Assembly: GCA_958496175.1 (NCBI GenBank)
Contig: OY292277.1
Location: forward strand, 52,339,050 to 52,403,049
Reading direction: 5' to 3'
Length of the DNA: 64,000 bases
Source of the DNA: Sisyra terminalis
Lineage: Eukaryota > Arthropoda > Insecta > Neuroptera > Sisyridae
Position numbers and translations under genes: made by a program. Positions 1 through 10,562 of the stretch are shown here, one piece after another; within the stretch, counting starts at the first letter, position 1; every line of letters starts with the position of its first letter. The notes under the pieces were generated by a model. That model was not told the origin of the DNA and searched no databases. It was given only the letters and a program-made list of their open reading frames with translations.

Positions 1-775
1 TATTTTCGCTATTCAAACATTTTTAATTTAATTGTGCCGCATTAAAATCCCCGGGGCTATTGCAGTTTTTTTGTATTTAGATTTTAAATAACATTATTAT
101 TTAATAATTAATCTCAAAGTTATAATATGGATTTGTTCAATGTTTGACAACGTTCAATAATGAAATTATAGTACAATCTATTAACGTTTATGATACGGAT
201 TGATAAACATACGGGTTCATATAATTTTATTGGGAAAACTAAATGGCGAGTTCAATTCAAATGGTTCATATTATATTAAAAATTAAATTATTGATTTAAT
301 GTAAAAATGGGGCCAGCAGAGTGTTGTTTTGAAATGAAACTTTTTTGTTGATTGATATTTGTGGGTAAATAATGTGTTGTAAAATAAATCATTGCGGATT
401 TTCACGGAGAGAAAAAGTGGACAAAAGTGCATTTTTATATTGAAAAAAATTTGCCAAATTGGCGAGGAAAATCTCATACAATTCTATTGAAGATATTCTC
501 TTCAAAGTTTTAAAGTTTTTACAAAATTTGCCAATCAAATACGATCAAGTGATTGTGTACTATCATAAATAAAATGCTGGTTCACGGATATTTTCCAGAA
601 ATATTCCAAAAATTTAAACATTAGATTTAACATTTAAGAACATTAACATTGACACTTATTTTATTTATTTAATCATTAAGGAGAATCGAAAGTTAAGTGT
701 AAATTATCTGCAAAGACTGGATGAGCAATTGAATATCTTAATAACTTTTTGAATAAAAATAATATTTTTTTTAAG
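1..775. other. A+T-rich single-copy DNA, no feature recognised
   Basis: I see no repeat, RNA gene or coding frame that stands out here. The short minus-strand frame near 283-477 is low-complexity and has no recognisable domain. Confidence 0.5.
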
Positions 776-977
776 AAATAAATGTATGTCTTGATGATTG
801 GGCTTTTAAATTCTATCACGTAGATCATTTGGATTCCTCCTTTGTAGTCTTCAAATAGTTATTATTTTTAGATGATAAAATTCAGATCTCAGCTTTTATT
901 TTTTTAAATAAGAAGACAATACCTGTTATTTAAGATCGGCTTTTTTATTTAATATTTGTAATATTCAATTAGCTACG

Positions 978-1004
978 TTTCGTTACGTATCGTAACTTCA
1001 TCAG
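978..1004 (-). ncRNA. Hammerhead-ribozyme-like core, left arm
   Basis: Read on the minus strand it is CTGATGA, A, GTTACG-ATA-CGTAAC, GAAA. The stem is a perfect 6-bp helix with a 3-nt loop, matching helix II of a hammerhead, and the flanking CUGANGA and GAAA boxes are both present. I cannot find a paired helix III with a cleavage triplet downstream, so this is a core motif and not a demonstrated ribozyme. Confidence 0.5.
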
Positions 1005-1227
1005 GCTTCTTGATTCACAAAAATAATATTTTCAATTTAAATTCAATATTTTTTTTTTGACTTTTTAATTTATTTGGTTGGAATTGAACCCGTCGGGTCC
1101 CTAGCCTACATTAGTCTGACTTTACAAAATTAGAAAATATTTACATTCCTCTGACCATCGTCATGAGGGAACAATGGTAGCAAAATTCAATAAATAAAAA
1201 TAAAACTATTTTTGTGAATCAAGAAGC

Positions 1228-1254
1228 CTGATGAAGTTGTGATACGTAACGAAA
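1228..1254 (+). ncRNA. Hammerhead-ribozyme-like core, right arm
   Basis: On the plus strand it is CTGATGA, A, GTTGTG-ATA-CGTAAC, GAAA. It is the inverted partner of the core at 978-1004. The two differences in the 5' half of the stem turn Watson-Crick pairs into G-T wobbles, so the helix is kept. As in the other arm, no obvious helix III or cleavage site follows. Confidence 0.5.
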
Positions 1255-1455
1255 CGTAGCTAACTGAATAGTAAAAATATTAAAAAAAAAAACGATCTTA
1301 AATAACCTGAATTGTCTTCTTATTGAAAAAATAAAAGCTGAAATCTGAAGTTTATCATCTAAAAATAATAATCATTTGAATACTACAAAGGAGGAACCTA
1401 AATGATCCACGTAATAGATTTTAAAAGCCCAATCACCAATACATACATTTATTTA

Positions 1456-1764
1456 TTTAAACGGCAGTTGTGATTGGATGCATTCATTGCACTATTGTGC
1501 AGATCAAGCAGTAATATTTAATTAAGTAGTTTGGACAGTTTGTGCCAAATTACATTAGGTGGCATATAAGGACAGGTCTAACTTTACGGTTGAAAAACTT
1601 TAGAGAATCTGAAAAACCGGAATTTTTAAGCTACTTGAAAAATTAAAACGGATGTTGAACATAATGGTACCATAGATTCATACCAGAGCTTTTAAAATCG
1701 GCAGAAACTTTCTAGAAAATTCAAAAATTTAAAAAAAAAATACTTAAAAATAATCAAAATAAGA
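1456..1764. other. Short unassigned A+T-rich stretch
   Basis: There is no recognisable gene or repeat. The last part (about 1740-1765) already resembles the DNA just before another copy of the next repeat at 32.3 kb. Confidence 0.4.
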
Positions 1765-2005
1765 TTTTTTCGTTGACTTTGAATAGTTATACTGTGTATA
1801 CAATATATAAAATATATTGCAGTCCAATTTATGTAGTATAATTTAATATAACAATATATAAAAATCTTACCACCAACATAAATTTGAACAGAAGTTTAAA
1901 CAAAAATATTCGTGACGTATTGCCCAGATACGTATTTCGATTGCCAAGCAATTGCTTGGCATATATTTTTGTACAATATTTTTGTTTGAACTTCTGTTTA
2001 ATTTA
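1765..2005 (-). mobile_element. Penelope-type terminal-repeat-like sequence, copy 1, inverted junction
   Basis: About 190 bp (1765-1955) match the repeats at 32.3 and 32.85 kb closely, including the shared blocks around TTATACTGTG, GACGTATTGCC and ATACGTATTTCGATTGCC. Instead of continuing into the CTCAGTGG block, this copy breaks inside helix II of the hammerhead-like motif and reverses: TGCCAAGCAATTGCTTGGCA (1942-1961) is a perfect 20-bp palindrome. The outer DNA at 1881-1911 is then repeated inverted at about 1974-2003. The structure is therefore a head-to-head junction of two partial copies. The orientation given is that of the hammerhead-like strand. The family assignment is inferred from the ribozyme-like motif only. 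Confidence 0.6.
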
Positions 2006-3599
2006 AATTCGATTCTTTTTTGTTAAAACATTTAAAGTCCTATGCAATTGGTATTTGAAATTCGTCATATTTATTTAAAACATGACAGTATCCTGAAATT
2101 TTAGAAGAGACCTTAAGAGATGAATATATTTAAAAATATTATCTACTTATGGATTCATTACAAAATAATGAAAATATTTTCTTCGCACAAAACATATGGA
2201 ATATATTGCATTCAAGGAATCTTAGAGATGTGTACTCTAATGTTGACATTGATTTGCGCTTTTTTTTAGTGTAAACGACAAATTATTTAAGAGAAAGTTA
2301 TTTTTCCACTCTGGAAAAGATGAAAAGCTACTAAAGTGCAAGTATTGGCCAAGGTATACTTAATATATTGGCTTTATTATCTATTGATGCTGAATTAGTC
2401 CAAAAAATTGATTACCATAATCGACATTTTTTCGTGACCAAAACTAAGGACAAGAAGTTAATATCTTATGAGTTATATTAAAGTTTGAAAAAAAATGGAA
2501 TTAATAAGTTATATTTAAAAATTATTTACTTTTTTATAACTTATGTATCATTAAAAATTTCAATTTTATTTTCTTTTATAAAGAAAACAGAATAAATTTT
2601 ATATAGTTTTAATAAATCTAAAAACAAATTATTCTTCCAAAACTCTTACAAACAAGTTTATCAGAAAATCATTTTATTAGATTTTTTTTTTCGTAGGAAA
2701 ATGGCAATTTTTATCATATTGGTACTTAAGAGAAAAAGTTGAATACAACTTTCAATGACTTTTAGGTATAATATCTAACGATAAAAGATTTTTTTTTTAT
2801 TGTTTTATTGAGAATCGTTCACAAAATATGTCTCTCGATGGCAATAAAAATATGTCTTCTTTACCTTTTCCAAAATCTTCTTGAGTCGACAAATGTCTGT
2901 GTTAGAAAATGAAAATTTTTTACGGATTGAATTTTTCTTTGTTGTAAAGAACTGAAGAGGTAGCAAACATTTGGGAAGTTTTTAATTTAAATTGCTTTGA
3001 CAATAATTTTATAAGAAAATTTTGGATCGTTAAAATTTTATGGCAAAACGAAATTGTTTAGATATTTTATGATAATTTGTAATGGTTCCTCTTTAATAAT
3101 TTTACCTTCAAATTATTTTTTAAAATAGGTTCTCCTCCGATATAAAGAACAAAAGTACCTGGACGACCGAATTCAATTCGACGATTTATTATTTATTTAT
3201 TTATTGTTAAATCGTAGATTTTAAGCAAGATACAAGAAGAATTGGAAAAACTAAACGTATATTTTTCACCAAGGTCATAATTTTTAAACCTTTTATCAAC
3301 CATTTGCTCTTTTTCGAGGAAGAAAATGATCTTATTTTTTTTTTAAATTGAAAAAACAACACCATTGTCATTCTCCATCTCCCTGGAGAGTTGTGTCTAC
3401 GTTATTCAACAGTGTTCAACATATTATTTTGGAAAAATTAGATCTATAATAATTATTATATTGATTAAAAATTTAATAAATTATAAGTTTGGAAGCTTGG
3501 TATAGTTCTTTCTTTAGAATGTTACGAGTTTGTTAAGGATTTTCATTTGAACAAAGCATTTTAAGTATTCTCGGTCATTTTACTCAGAAAAATACTGCA
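2006..3599. other. A+T-rich DNA, nothing recognised
   Basis: No repeat shared with the rest of the window and no coding frame is apparent. Only homopolymer runs and short (TTAT)n tracts near 3185-3210 stand out. Confidence 0.45.
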
Positions 3600-3609
3600 T
3601 ACAATTTAC

Positions 3610-4390
3610 CAGACATAAAAACAGGTAATTTCAAATCTACCCCAACTAATTCAAAAGTTTAATATTAATATTTGTGTACTGTGCAAATACAAATTTAACT
3701 GGAAATTGATGTTGTTGAATGGTACCTCCCAGTAGAGCTTTTAGTGAATCAAGAGCCCAGGGTATAAACACTTCTTTGCTGGATTGTTCACCAGTAATAG
3801 TTTTTCCGTATATTATATTGTTACTAAAACTTGTTATAATAAGTCTTATACCATGGAAAAATTGAAAAAAATATTCTAAGACTTCTAAACTACGCAAAAG
3901 CATTAATAATACTTAAAATCTAGGTAAATCTAAAATGTAAACAGTATTAAATAATTCAATGGTAAATTCAAGTGCTTCTTAAAGCTAATTTTACATCGAA
4001 TTGTGAATGTAGTATATGTGTTATTCTTCACGAAGAGTTGGGCAATTGTGTCATTGTTAATTTTATCACCATCTTTATTGAGCGGTGCGAGTATATATGG
4101 TACTCTGTTCTTTATTACAAAATAGGTAATTTTGATTAGCCATGCAATTTCTATGTACTTCATCATTAATACCTAGGTACTATTGCTTGAAATATTATTT
4201 AGTGGCAATTCCATTTCTTCCATTGTATTTAATACCAATTTACTGACGACTAATTGTAGGAAATAGTCAGTGAATTGCTAGTGCATATTTTATGTCATTT
4301 CTGTCCAAAATATCAAATATCGCTTTGACATTGGAACTCGATAAGGGTTTGTAGGAGTTCTTTAAAAAAGTTTGACGAAAAAAATGGAAT
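3610..4390 (-). pseudogene. Possible decayed coding stretch of unknown identity
   Basis: Reading the minus strand from about 4390 down to 3610, I find a succession of moderately long open segments in different frames: about 4390-4330, 4330-4265, 4260-4185, 4166-3930 and 3903-3646. They are separated by single stops or frame changes. The composition is not pure A/T filler; the segments contain W, Q, E and R residues (for example KELLQTLIEF and DSLKALLGG). I do not recognise the family. It may be an old pseudogene or simply chance open frames in A+T-rich DNA. No intron signals or retroposed poly(A) tail were identified with it. Confidence 0.2.
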
Positions 4391-5604
4391 AACAATTGAA
4401 ATAATTTGTTGTATTAGTAAATATTCGAACCAGCACATAATGAAAATTTACATCAAAAGATGGGTTAACGATGTATTTAAATTATTCTTAAAAACAAATA
4501 TCTTGAATTATAATTTTTCATCAAAACCGGTAGAACTTTGTTCAGAAAGTAAAACACAAACATATAATTAAGAATAGTTCGCTTTATATATAAGATTTAA
4601 AAAAAAAAAAAAAAAAAAATTATCCATGATTTGAACTAATAAGATTTTAAATCCATTCTGTATGTTTAACCCAAACCATCGCTAAATCTGTTCTTCATTT
4701 CATCGAGAAATAAACGTAGGCTTAGTGAATTCTAAATCCAAAAAAAAAAAATTAAAATCAACTATCAAGCATTTGGTAAATTAAGTTGCATCTTTGAATT
4801 AAGTTATTATCTTATCTTGTAAGTTACTAAAGAATTTAAATCAACAAAGTTGAAAGAATGAAGGAAAAAATTGTTCACATTTTTTTCGAAAATTAATTTT
4901 TAAGAATTTTAACTCCTTATGGTCCACATACTTATTATACTTTTTCTATATAAACTTAATATAATAGGATAAATTCACCAAGTTTGGCCCTTTGGGTTAA
5001 TTTTTCTATTAAACAGAATTTTCAAGTCCATGTTCTTTAAAATCGAACTTTTGTAAAGCAAATTTAGTTTTACACATAAAAAATAACTCAAAAAGCTTAC
5101 GTTTCTAGACAGATGTTAGAATTGGAAGAATTTTTAATAACTAAGCCTAAATTATTAGCTAATGATTGGTTTTTGAGGCTTTTATCTTCTTTTAGCCCAG
5201 AAAGCAACTAAAATTTGTTGATAAGTTAATCCACAGAGATCACTAAATTTGGTCGGACTCGGTGGAATTTCTTTTACTTTTACAAAATTTTCAAATCGTT
5301 ATTTTTTTCAAAAAACAACCACGTTACGAGCTTTCTCAAGTGAAACCAAGTTTTGTCAATGAAATTAGGATGAAAACATTATAAATTACTAATGATCTAG
5401 AAATTTTAAAGTAAACATTTGGTGGCGATCTGTTTTTAAAGTTCCTGATCTTTTGTAGCTCTCAGATCAAGTGAAGCTTTTCTCATAAATGAAATCATAA
5501 ATTTTCTAAGTTAGTAAAGTTCAAAGAATTATTTAAAATTTTCCGATTCCTCCTTGTTCCCAATCTCTGATGTCCAATATCTTATAAAAAATATTTTCAG
5601 AATT
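4391..5604. other. A+T-rich DNA with a 21-nt poly(A) run
   Basis: There is a run of 21 A at about 4599-4619. I could not link it to a retroposed body upstream. Otherwise nothing is recognised. Confidence 0.4.
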
Positions 5605-6010
5605 TATATGTATTAGGGTGTCCGTTATATCTCAAATTGATTTTTTTACAGCAATCGCCCCCTGAATTTTTAGTTTAGGATACAAAAAAAACTATCTAAT
5701 ACAATTAAGCTCTTAATTACTTGATTAAACCGTGCCGTAATCATGTTACTTTTACCATTTAAATAAAATGGGATTATTTGACTTTTTACTTTTAATTTTT
5801 TTTCTCAGAAACAAATGAATCAAAAGATTTAGAATTAAATTGTATTGACGTAAAATTTAACGCTCTACAAAAAAGGTTTCTTATGAATTTTCGGTTAAAT
5901 TACTTCATTAAAAGTTATTCAACATTTAACTTGAATTAATTTGTATTTTGTAATTTATTCAACATTTAATTTGTTGACTACAAGTTTTAAAAGATTTCTC
6001 ATAGACGACG
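5605..6010. repeat. Old remnant of dispersed foldback family C/D
   Basis: It begins with TATTAGGGTG, which resembles the terminal TTAGGGTGA of the palindrome at 43.8 kb. It includes the block TTTAACGCTCTACAAAAAAGG (about 5858-5877), which closely matches TTTAATGCTCTACAAAAAAGG in the palindrome at 36.4 kb. The rest is too diverged to align by eye and no second arm is visible. Confidence 0.4.
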
Positions 6011-7024
6011 TCAGGTGAAATGGTAAAAATTCAAATTTTAATTGAATTTTTGTCAATAGTCTCATTAATTAGTATGAAATTCACTTCGTAGGTACAAAAT
6101 ATTGGTTAAAGTTCAAAAATTTATCCTGTATAAATTAAATTTCACGACTATAGCGAATTCGAATGTTATGTCACCTGTTTTAATTGCACAAAAATTATTT
6201 TTTTTGGTTAATTTTCAATTCAAGCCTTGAAATTTACACAAATAATCACTAGCGCTCTAATGATAATAATTGTTATCTTCTTTTTCAATAAATGCTTGAA
6301 GATAATAATCTTTTTGGGTTTTTTAGTAAAAAATACTCTATGAATTGCTTAAAATTTTTAGGAGTATTTACTGCAAAATTAAATTTATATATCTTTGTCA
6401 ATAACACAAGTATGTCGTATACATATGCTTTAGTGGAGTGTAATAAAAATTTATTTTCCATATCTTTTTTTCATACAGGAATTTTTTGTATATTTCGTAC
6501 CAAACAATAAAAATAATTGCTATTTTTATTATCATTTTCAAAGCGTATTTTTTCATAGAATTATCTTTAGTGATTAATGTAAAGTTTACGCAATACGTAG
6601 TTAAACTGTGGTTATTAGAAGTGCAATGGAATCCGTCTAAGTGGCACTAACTTCGGAAGTTTAAAGAGCAGCCACTGATAAGATTGCAACGAGTCTGCAG
6701 AAATAATTAATGAATATTTTGAGTTAAACACACGGAATTAGTATGCAAAATAAAGTGCAAGCTCTCGCTTATTTTATCACCCGATATTAATATTGGTCAT
6801 AGGAAATAGTCATAAAAGGACGATGTTATCATTCGTCATGATAAAATCGCGTCGACCAACCCAATGGAGTCCAAGTTGGGTCTCAGCTTGATAGATCGTA
6901 TGGCATAAGATGGAACTGGATGGCATTGCCAGTTTGTGTTTGCAATCGACCAATCTCACACCTCAGCATGTCAGCTCCTTAATGAGATGACCATTATTCA
7001 CGCTGTTGAGATTAGCATGCCAAC

Positions 7025-7028
<4 letters not shown>
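6011..7028. other. Single-copy DNA, G+C-richer from about 6640
   Basis: From 6640 to 7020 the base composition is noticeably less A+T-rich and the DNA looks unique within the window. No splice-bounded frame or RNA fold is convincing. It could be a conserved non-coding element, but only comparison with other genomes could show this. Confidence 0.35.

Positions 7029-7063
<35 letters not shown>
7029..7063. repeat. (AT)n microsatellite
   Basis: Uninterrupted AT dinucleotides over about 35 bp. Confidence 0.95.
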
Positions 7064-7067
<4 letters not shown>

Positions 7068-9279
7068 ATATGGGCATTTGAGCAAGTTGCACTCACCTCA
7101 CGTGACAAGTGGCAGTAAAACATTGACCATATTAACGAGGGGTGGTTATTATTTTAAATTATATATTTAACAAACCTTTCAATCAAAATTTAAATAATAC
7201 CGACTAAATACGTAGGTAGGTAGGTACTTACCCTGTACATGTGTTTTATTAGAGCGTAATTTAATTCGAATTAACAATTACCGAGCAGCTCGGCTAATTC
7301 AATTTGAAATAAGTGCAAATACAGTGAAAGGGATGACGGAAATCGATCAAAAAAACATATGTTAAAAGTGTGAATTTTTCACACAGACGATAAAAACTTT
7401 TAATTGAAATGTAACATGATTAGAGTTTGAAATCCCATTTGGCGTTCGAGAAGTTCATTTTGGTGATTAACCCCGCGCGATACGATACCTACGATACAGA
7501 ATTGTAGAATTTTTCGATAACGTCTCCATATTTTCAACACTTAATTGGCACCGAAGACAATAAACAACGACAATATTTTTCTACTAGAATATTATCAGTA
7601 ATAATCCAATATTTAATGGACTCACCGCAGTATATGAAAACACGTTTAAAACACACCAACTAGCATCCCTAATTGAAACATAAAACGTAATATAAATGTA
7701 AATTTCCATCTCAAATTTACATATTCCACGTATGTATGTATGTATGTATTGCTCACTAAAAAAATCGGTTGTTTGTGTCAATTATAATAGCACTTAAAAC
7801 ACCCATGCCTAGTTATATTCAAAATTTAAACTAGTCTTTAAGACACAAATACGCAAGCGCTTTGTAAGCACGGCGGGAGATTTGAAATATTAAAAACAAT
7901 ACCATTATTATAATGGCTTTATTTAAAGAACTTGTTGTAATTATTTTTCATAAAATATTATAGCTATACGTAATATGATACATTCCGACCACAAATAGTT
8001 TTTATTTTTGTCTTTCTATTGTTCAGAGACCTTTGTCACAAATATATAAATATATATAAACACAAAACAGAGGAAATAAATGATTCAATCTTTATTTTTA
8101 TTTTTTATTTTTTTTATACTCATGACTTTATAATAATTTTACGATTTTATTTTAAAGTTATGTTCGACAAAAATGGTTGGAGAAAACGTAATCAAAAATT
8201 AATTACATTTTCGTTTATATTTTATTATGATATGAAATTATTGAAAACATTTACATTTTTTATTAATGAATTAAAATGCTGAAAACAGTGCCAAAACTGC
8301 ACTGCTTTTTAATTACTCATCATTTTAAATATGCTAATATATTACTCTTAAGATCTTAATTTTGCTACTTGAAATATATTTTTTTTTTGGCAAGTATTTC
8401 AGACGTTTAAAGCTTAGATCTCCAAAAAACAAACATTGTTCATTTGTATTCCTATTTATTTTTCGCAGAAAATCTTGTACTATCTGAAGAAAGAGTCAAA
8501 GGTTAAATTCGAAATTAACTTGAATTAAAGGTCTTAAATTGGTATTCAAAGCCAAAAATTATGCAGCCAATCCAAATTTATAAAAGGTTTGTAAAAAAAA
8601 TAACTTTTTCGTGAATTTTTTATCAATAAAAGTTATAATTTGGGGGCAAATTTGCAATAATAATGCACTTTAAATTGATAAGCTATCAAATTTTTTAAGT
8701 CCATATATTTCTATAGTTTCTTGTTTGTTTTTTCCTAAAACCCCAAACTATATCAAGCTTATGTTTATTGCTTTTTAAGCAAAAAAGCTTGATAATCTAA
8801 GCCAATAAGTTGAGGTAGTATTGACCAAAGTATTACCCGAAGGGTTCGAGAAGAGCTTAACAATGTAAGTGCTACACTGCCTTTTGACGGTGCTTGGTAC
8901 TACTATAAACTTAAACTACAAAGTTGCACAAAAATGAAACTTTTTTCTTATTTAAAATAAGAATACAAATAATTCAAAGTTTGGGAAACACTGCGTTAGT
9001 GTCTCAGAAGAAATGGCTGAGTTTTCCATTGTTAAAGAGTTTAGGTCTGAAAAGCTTTTCTTGAATAATTAATCGATAGAATTATAAGTAAATGTTCTTT
9101 TAAATCGAATGACTAAAATTTTTTTTAACTTCTTGTTCAACAGCTTTATGTTTTTGTAAAGTTAATAAAAGTTCTGATTCCAAAAGTTATAAGCACCACT
9201 GTTGAGGGCATAGAATGAGAAATTAACTATTGCCTTATGAAGGCCTTGTCTAAAGGAAATTTGATTTAAAAATTTTTCA
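7064..9279. other. A+T-rich DNA with a short (TATG)n tract
   Basis: A (TATG)n run of about 5 units lies near 7730-7750. A minus-strand AG/GTGAGT splice-donor-like site is present near 7095, but no exon that would use it is supported. The frames at 7584-7781 and 8019-8282 are low-complexity and look spurious. Confidence 0.4.
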
Positions 9280-9866
9280 AAATCTAATTTTGATATCTAC
9301 CAATCTGATTAGGTAATTAAAGTGCTAATATTTAAATGCAATATTCTTAAAGAAAATTAAATGTTTTATTAAAAATAATAAACTCTAAATTTTCTACAGG
9401 TCAACCATTTCTTTATAATCAACCCTTAAACATAGATCTTTTCTGCGACTTGATTTCTTATTTTTGGAATTTTGTAACTAAAAAACAATTTAATATTTGG
9501 AGCAAAAATTGTACATATTCTTGAAGTAAATCAAATTTTGAATAAAAGGCTTATGTTAAAGTTAGTTAATGGTAAAGATAAAATAAAAATCCATTTTTTT
9601 ACTATTAGCTGTTTTTTATTCAATTGAAATGAATGTTTGGCATTTCATTTACCACTAACATTGTTTTTTAAACTTTAGAATTTATAAACTAATGAACAAA
9701 TTGATTCACAGAGCAAATTTGTTTATATTCTTGAAAGAAAATAAGTGTTCTATTAAAAGTATTTCAACATTTCTATGTTATTCTTTTTCAAATTCAAAGT
9801 TAAAACTAAATTCGGCTTAGTTTTATTCGATTGAAAAATTTAATATTTCATATCAAAGATATTTTT
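9280..9866. repeat. Degenerate family C repeat, tandem-like subunits
   Basis: Two loosely similar subunits about 230 bp apart (around 9465-9545 and 9675-9755) share the order: a TTTGTAACTAA-like block, a short A+T-rich link, TATATTCTTGAA, then a CTATTAAAAG-like block. The same order occurs at 13.23 kb and in the arms of the palindrome at 36.4-36.6 kb. Divergence is high, so this is an old copy. Confidence 0.4.
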
Positions 9867-10052
9867 TTATTATCAAACAGTTTCAGAGAATATTGATTTT
9901 GAAAAAAAAATATTTTTAACACAAACACTCGTCATATTTTAGAGTTGAAACTTGGCTGAGATGTTGTCCATACTGTAAGGTATTTTCAGGAAAAAAATTA
10001 GTCCCGATTGCAATGAGGGCATTTTAGACCATCTTATCTGGCGAGGGCCTTT
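9867..10052 (+). repeat. Dispersed repeat family A, copy 1
   Basis: This copy runs from TTATCAAACAGTTTCAGAG to the shared end TTATCTGGCGAGGG and includes GAAACTTGGCTGAGATG. It matches copies at 13.4-14.35, 50.0-50.36 and 51.7-51.9 kb at most positions. It lacks the left half that is present at 13.38 kb. All copies stop at the same G+C-rich end, which marks a true element terminus. Confidence 0.85.
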
Positions 10053-10369
10053 AAAGAAAAAAACATGTAATTTTTTTCTCATAAAATTGCTTAAAACTTT
10101 CAAAAAAAATTCCAGTCTTTACAATTGAGATTACAAAGGAAAATACGAAGGCCTAAATTTTAATTGTTGTCCTCATATCCGGGTCGGATAAATACTGAAT
10201 AGCAAACACGGAAAATACATTAGGCAACAATTTTCCTTTTCTTTACAAAACATTTTCCCGGAAGCACTTCTTTTTTTTTTGGTGTGCTATTGAAAATTTC
10301 CATACACGTGGCCACACATGTACGCATTTCCTTAATGTTTTCTTCGGTCGGCTTCAACATCAGTGGGGT
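10053..10369. other. A+T-rich unassigned DNA
   Basis: No repeat or coding signal is apparent between the family A copy and the G+C-richer block that follows. Confidence 0.35.
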
Positions 10370-10562
10370 AGGAGACAAGATATGATGAGAGGAAAAGCAA
10401 AAGGTCCTAACATTATCGTGGTTGGAACGGTGGTGGCGTTACGGTCGAGGACAATACGTTGCACCCCAACTTCCATTTGGAAATGTCACCGGCAGATTGT
10501 TAGCGAGACCAGGGTTTGAACCTTGAACCTCCGCAATCACAACTAGCGAAACGATAGCCAAC
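10370..10562 (-). repeat. Candidate tRNA-derived SINE fragment
   Basis: On the minus strand the block starts near 10562. It contains GGTTCAAACCC (about 10508-10518), which fits the Pol III internal B box, preceded by a short region with loose A-box character. It then continues into about 130 bp of G+C-richer DNA. The T-arm would pair four of five positions. Only one copy is present in the window and no 3' tail or target duplication is clear, so the call rests on the B box alone. Confidence 0.25.

Larger units (their letters stand above)
776..1455. mobile_element. Foldback element with hammerhead-like core in each arm
   Basis: The left arm (about 776-1027) and right arm (about 1203-1455) are inverted copies of each other, about 250 bp each, with scattered mismatches and short indels. 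The spacer is about 175 bp. Each arm carries CTGATGA, a 6-bp hairpin with an ATA loop, then GAAA, which is the strand order of a hammerhead ribozyme core. Penelope-like elements are known to carry hammerheads in terminal repeats that can be inverted, so a Penelope-derived origin is my preferred reading; it is an inference because no reverse transcriptase or GIY-YIG coding is present. The spacer holds a Pol III B-box-like GGTTCAATTCC on the minus strand (around 1080-1090), without a convincing T-arm stem. No clear target duplication is visible in this A+T-rich flank. Confidence 0.75.

Noticed and set aside
4599..4619. Poly(A) run as a retrogene tail
   Set aside because: No retroposed body, upstream coding similarity or target duplication could be matched to it.
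7085..7150. Minus-strand exon before an AG/GTGAGT donor near 7095
   Set aside because: A single good donor site with no open upstream exon, acceptor or partner exon is not enough.
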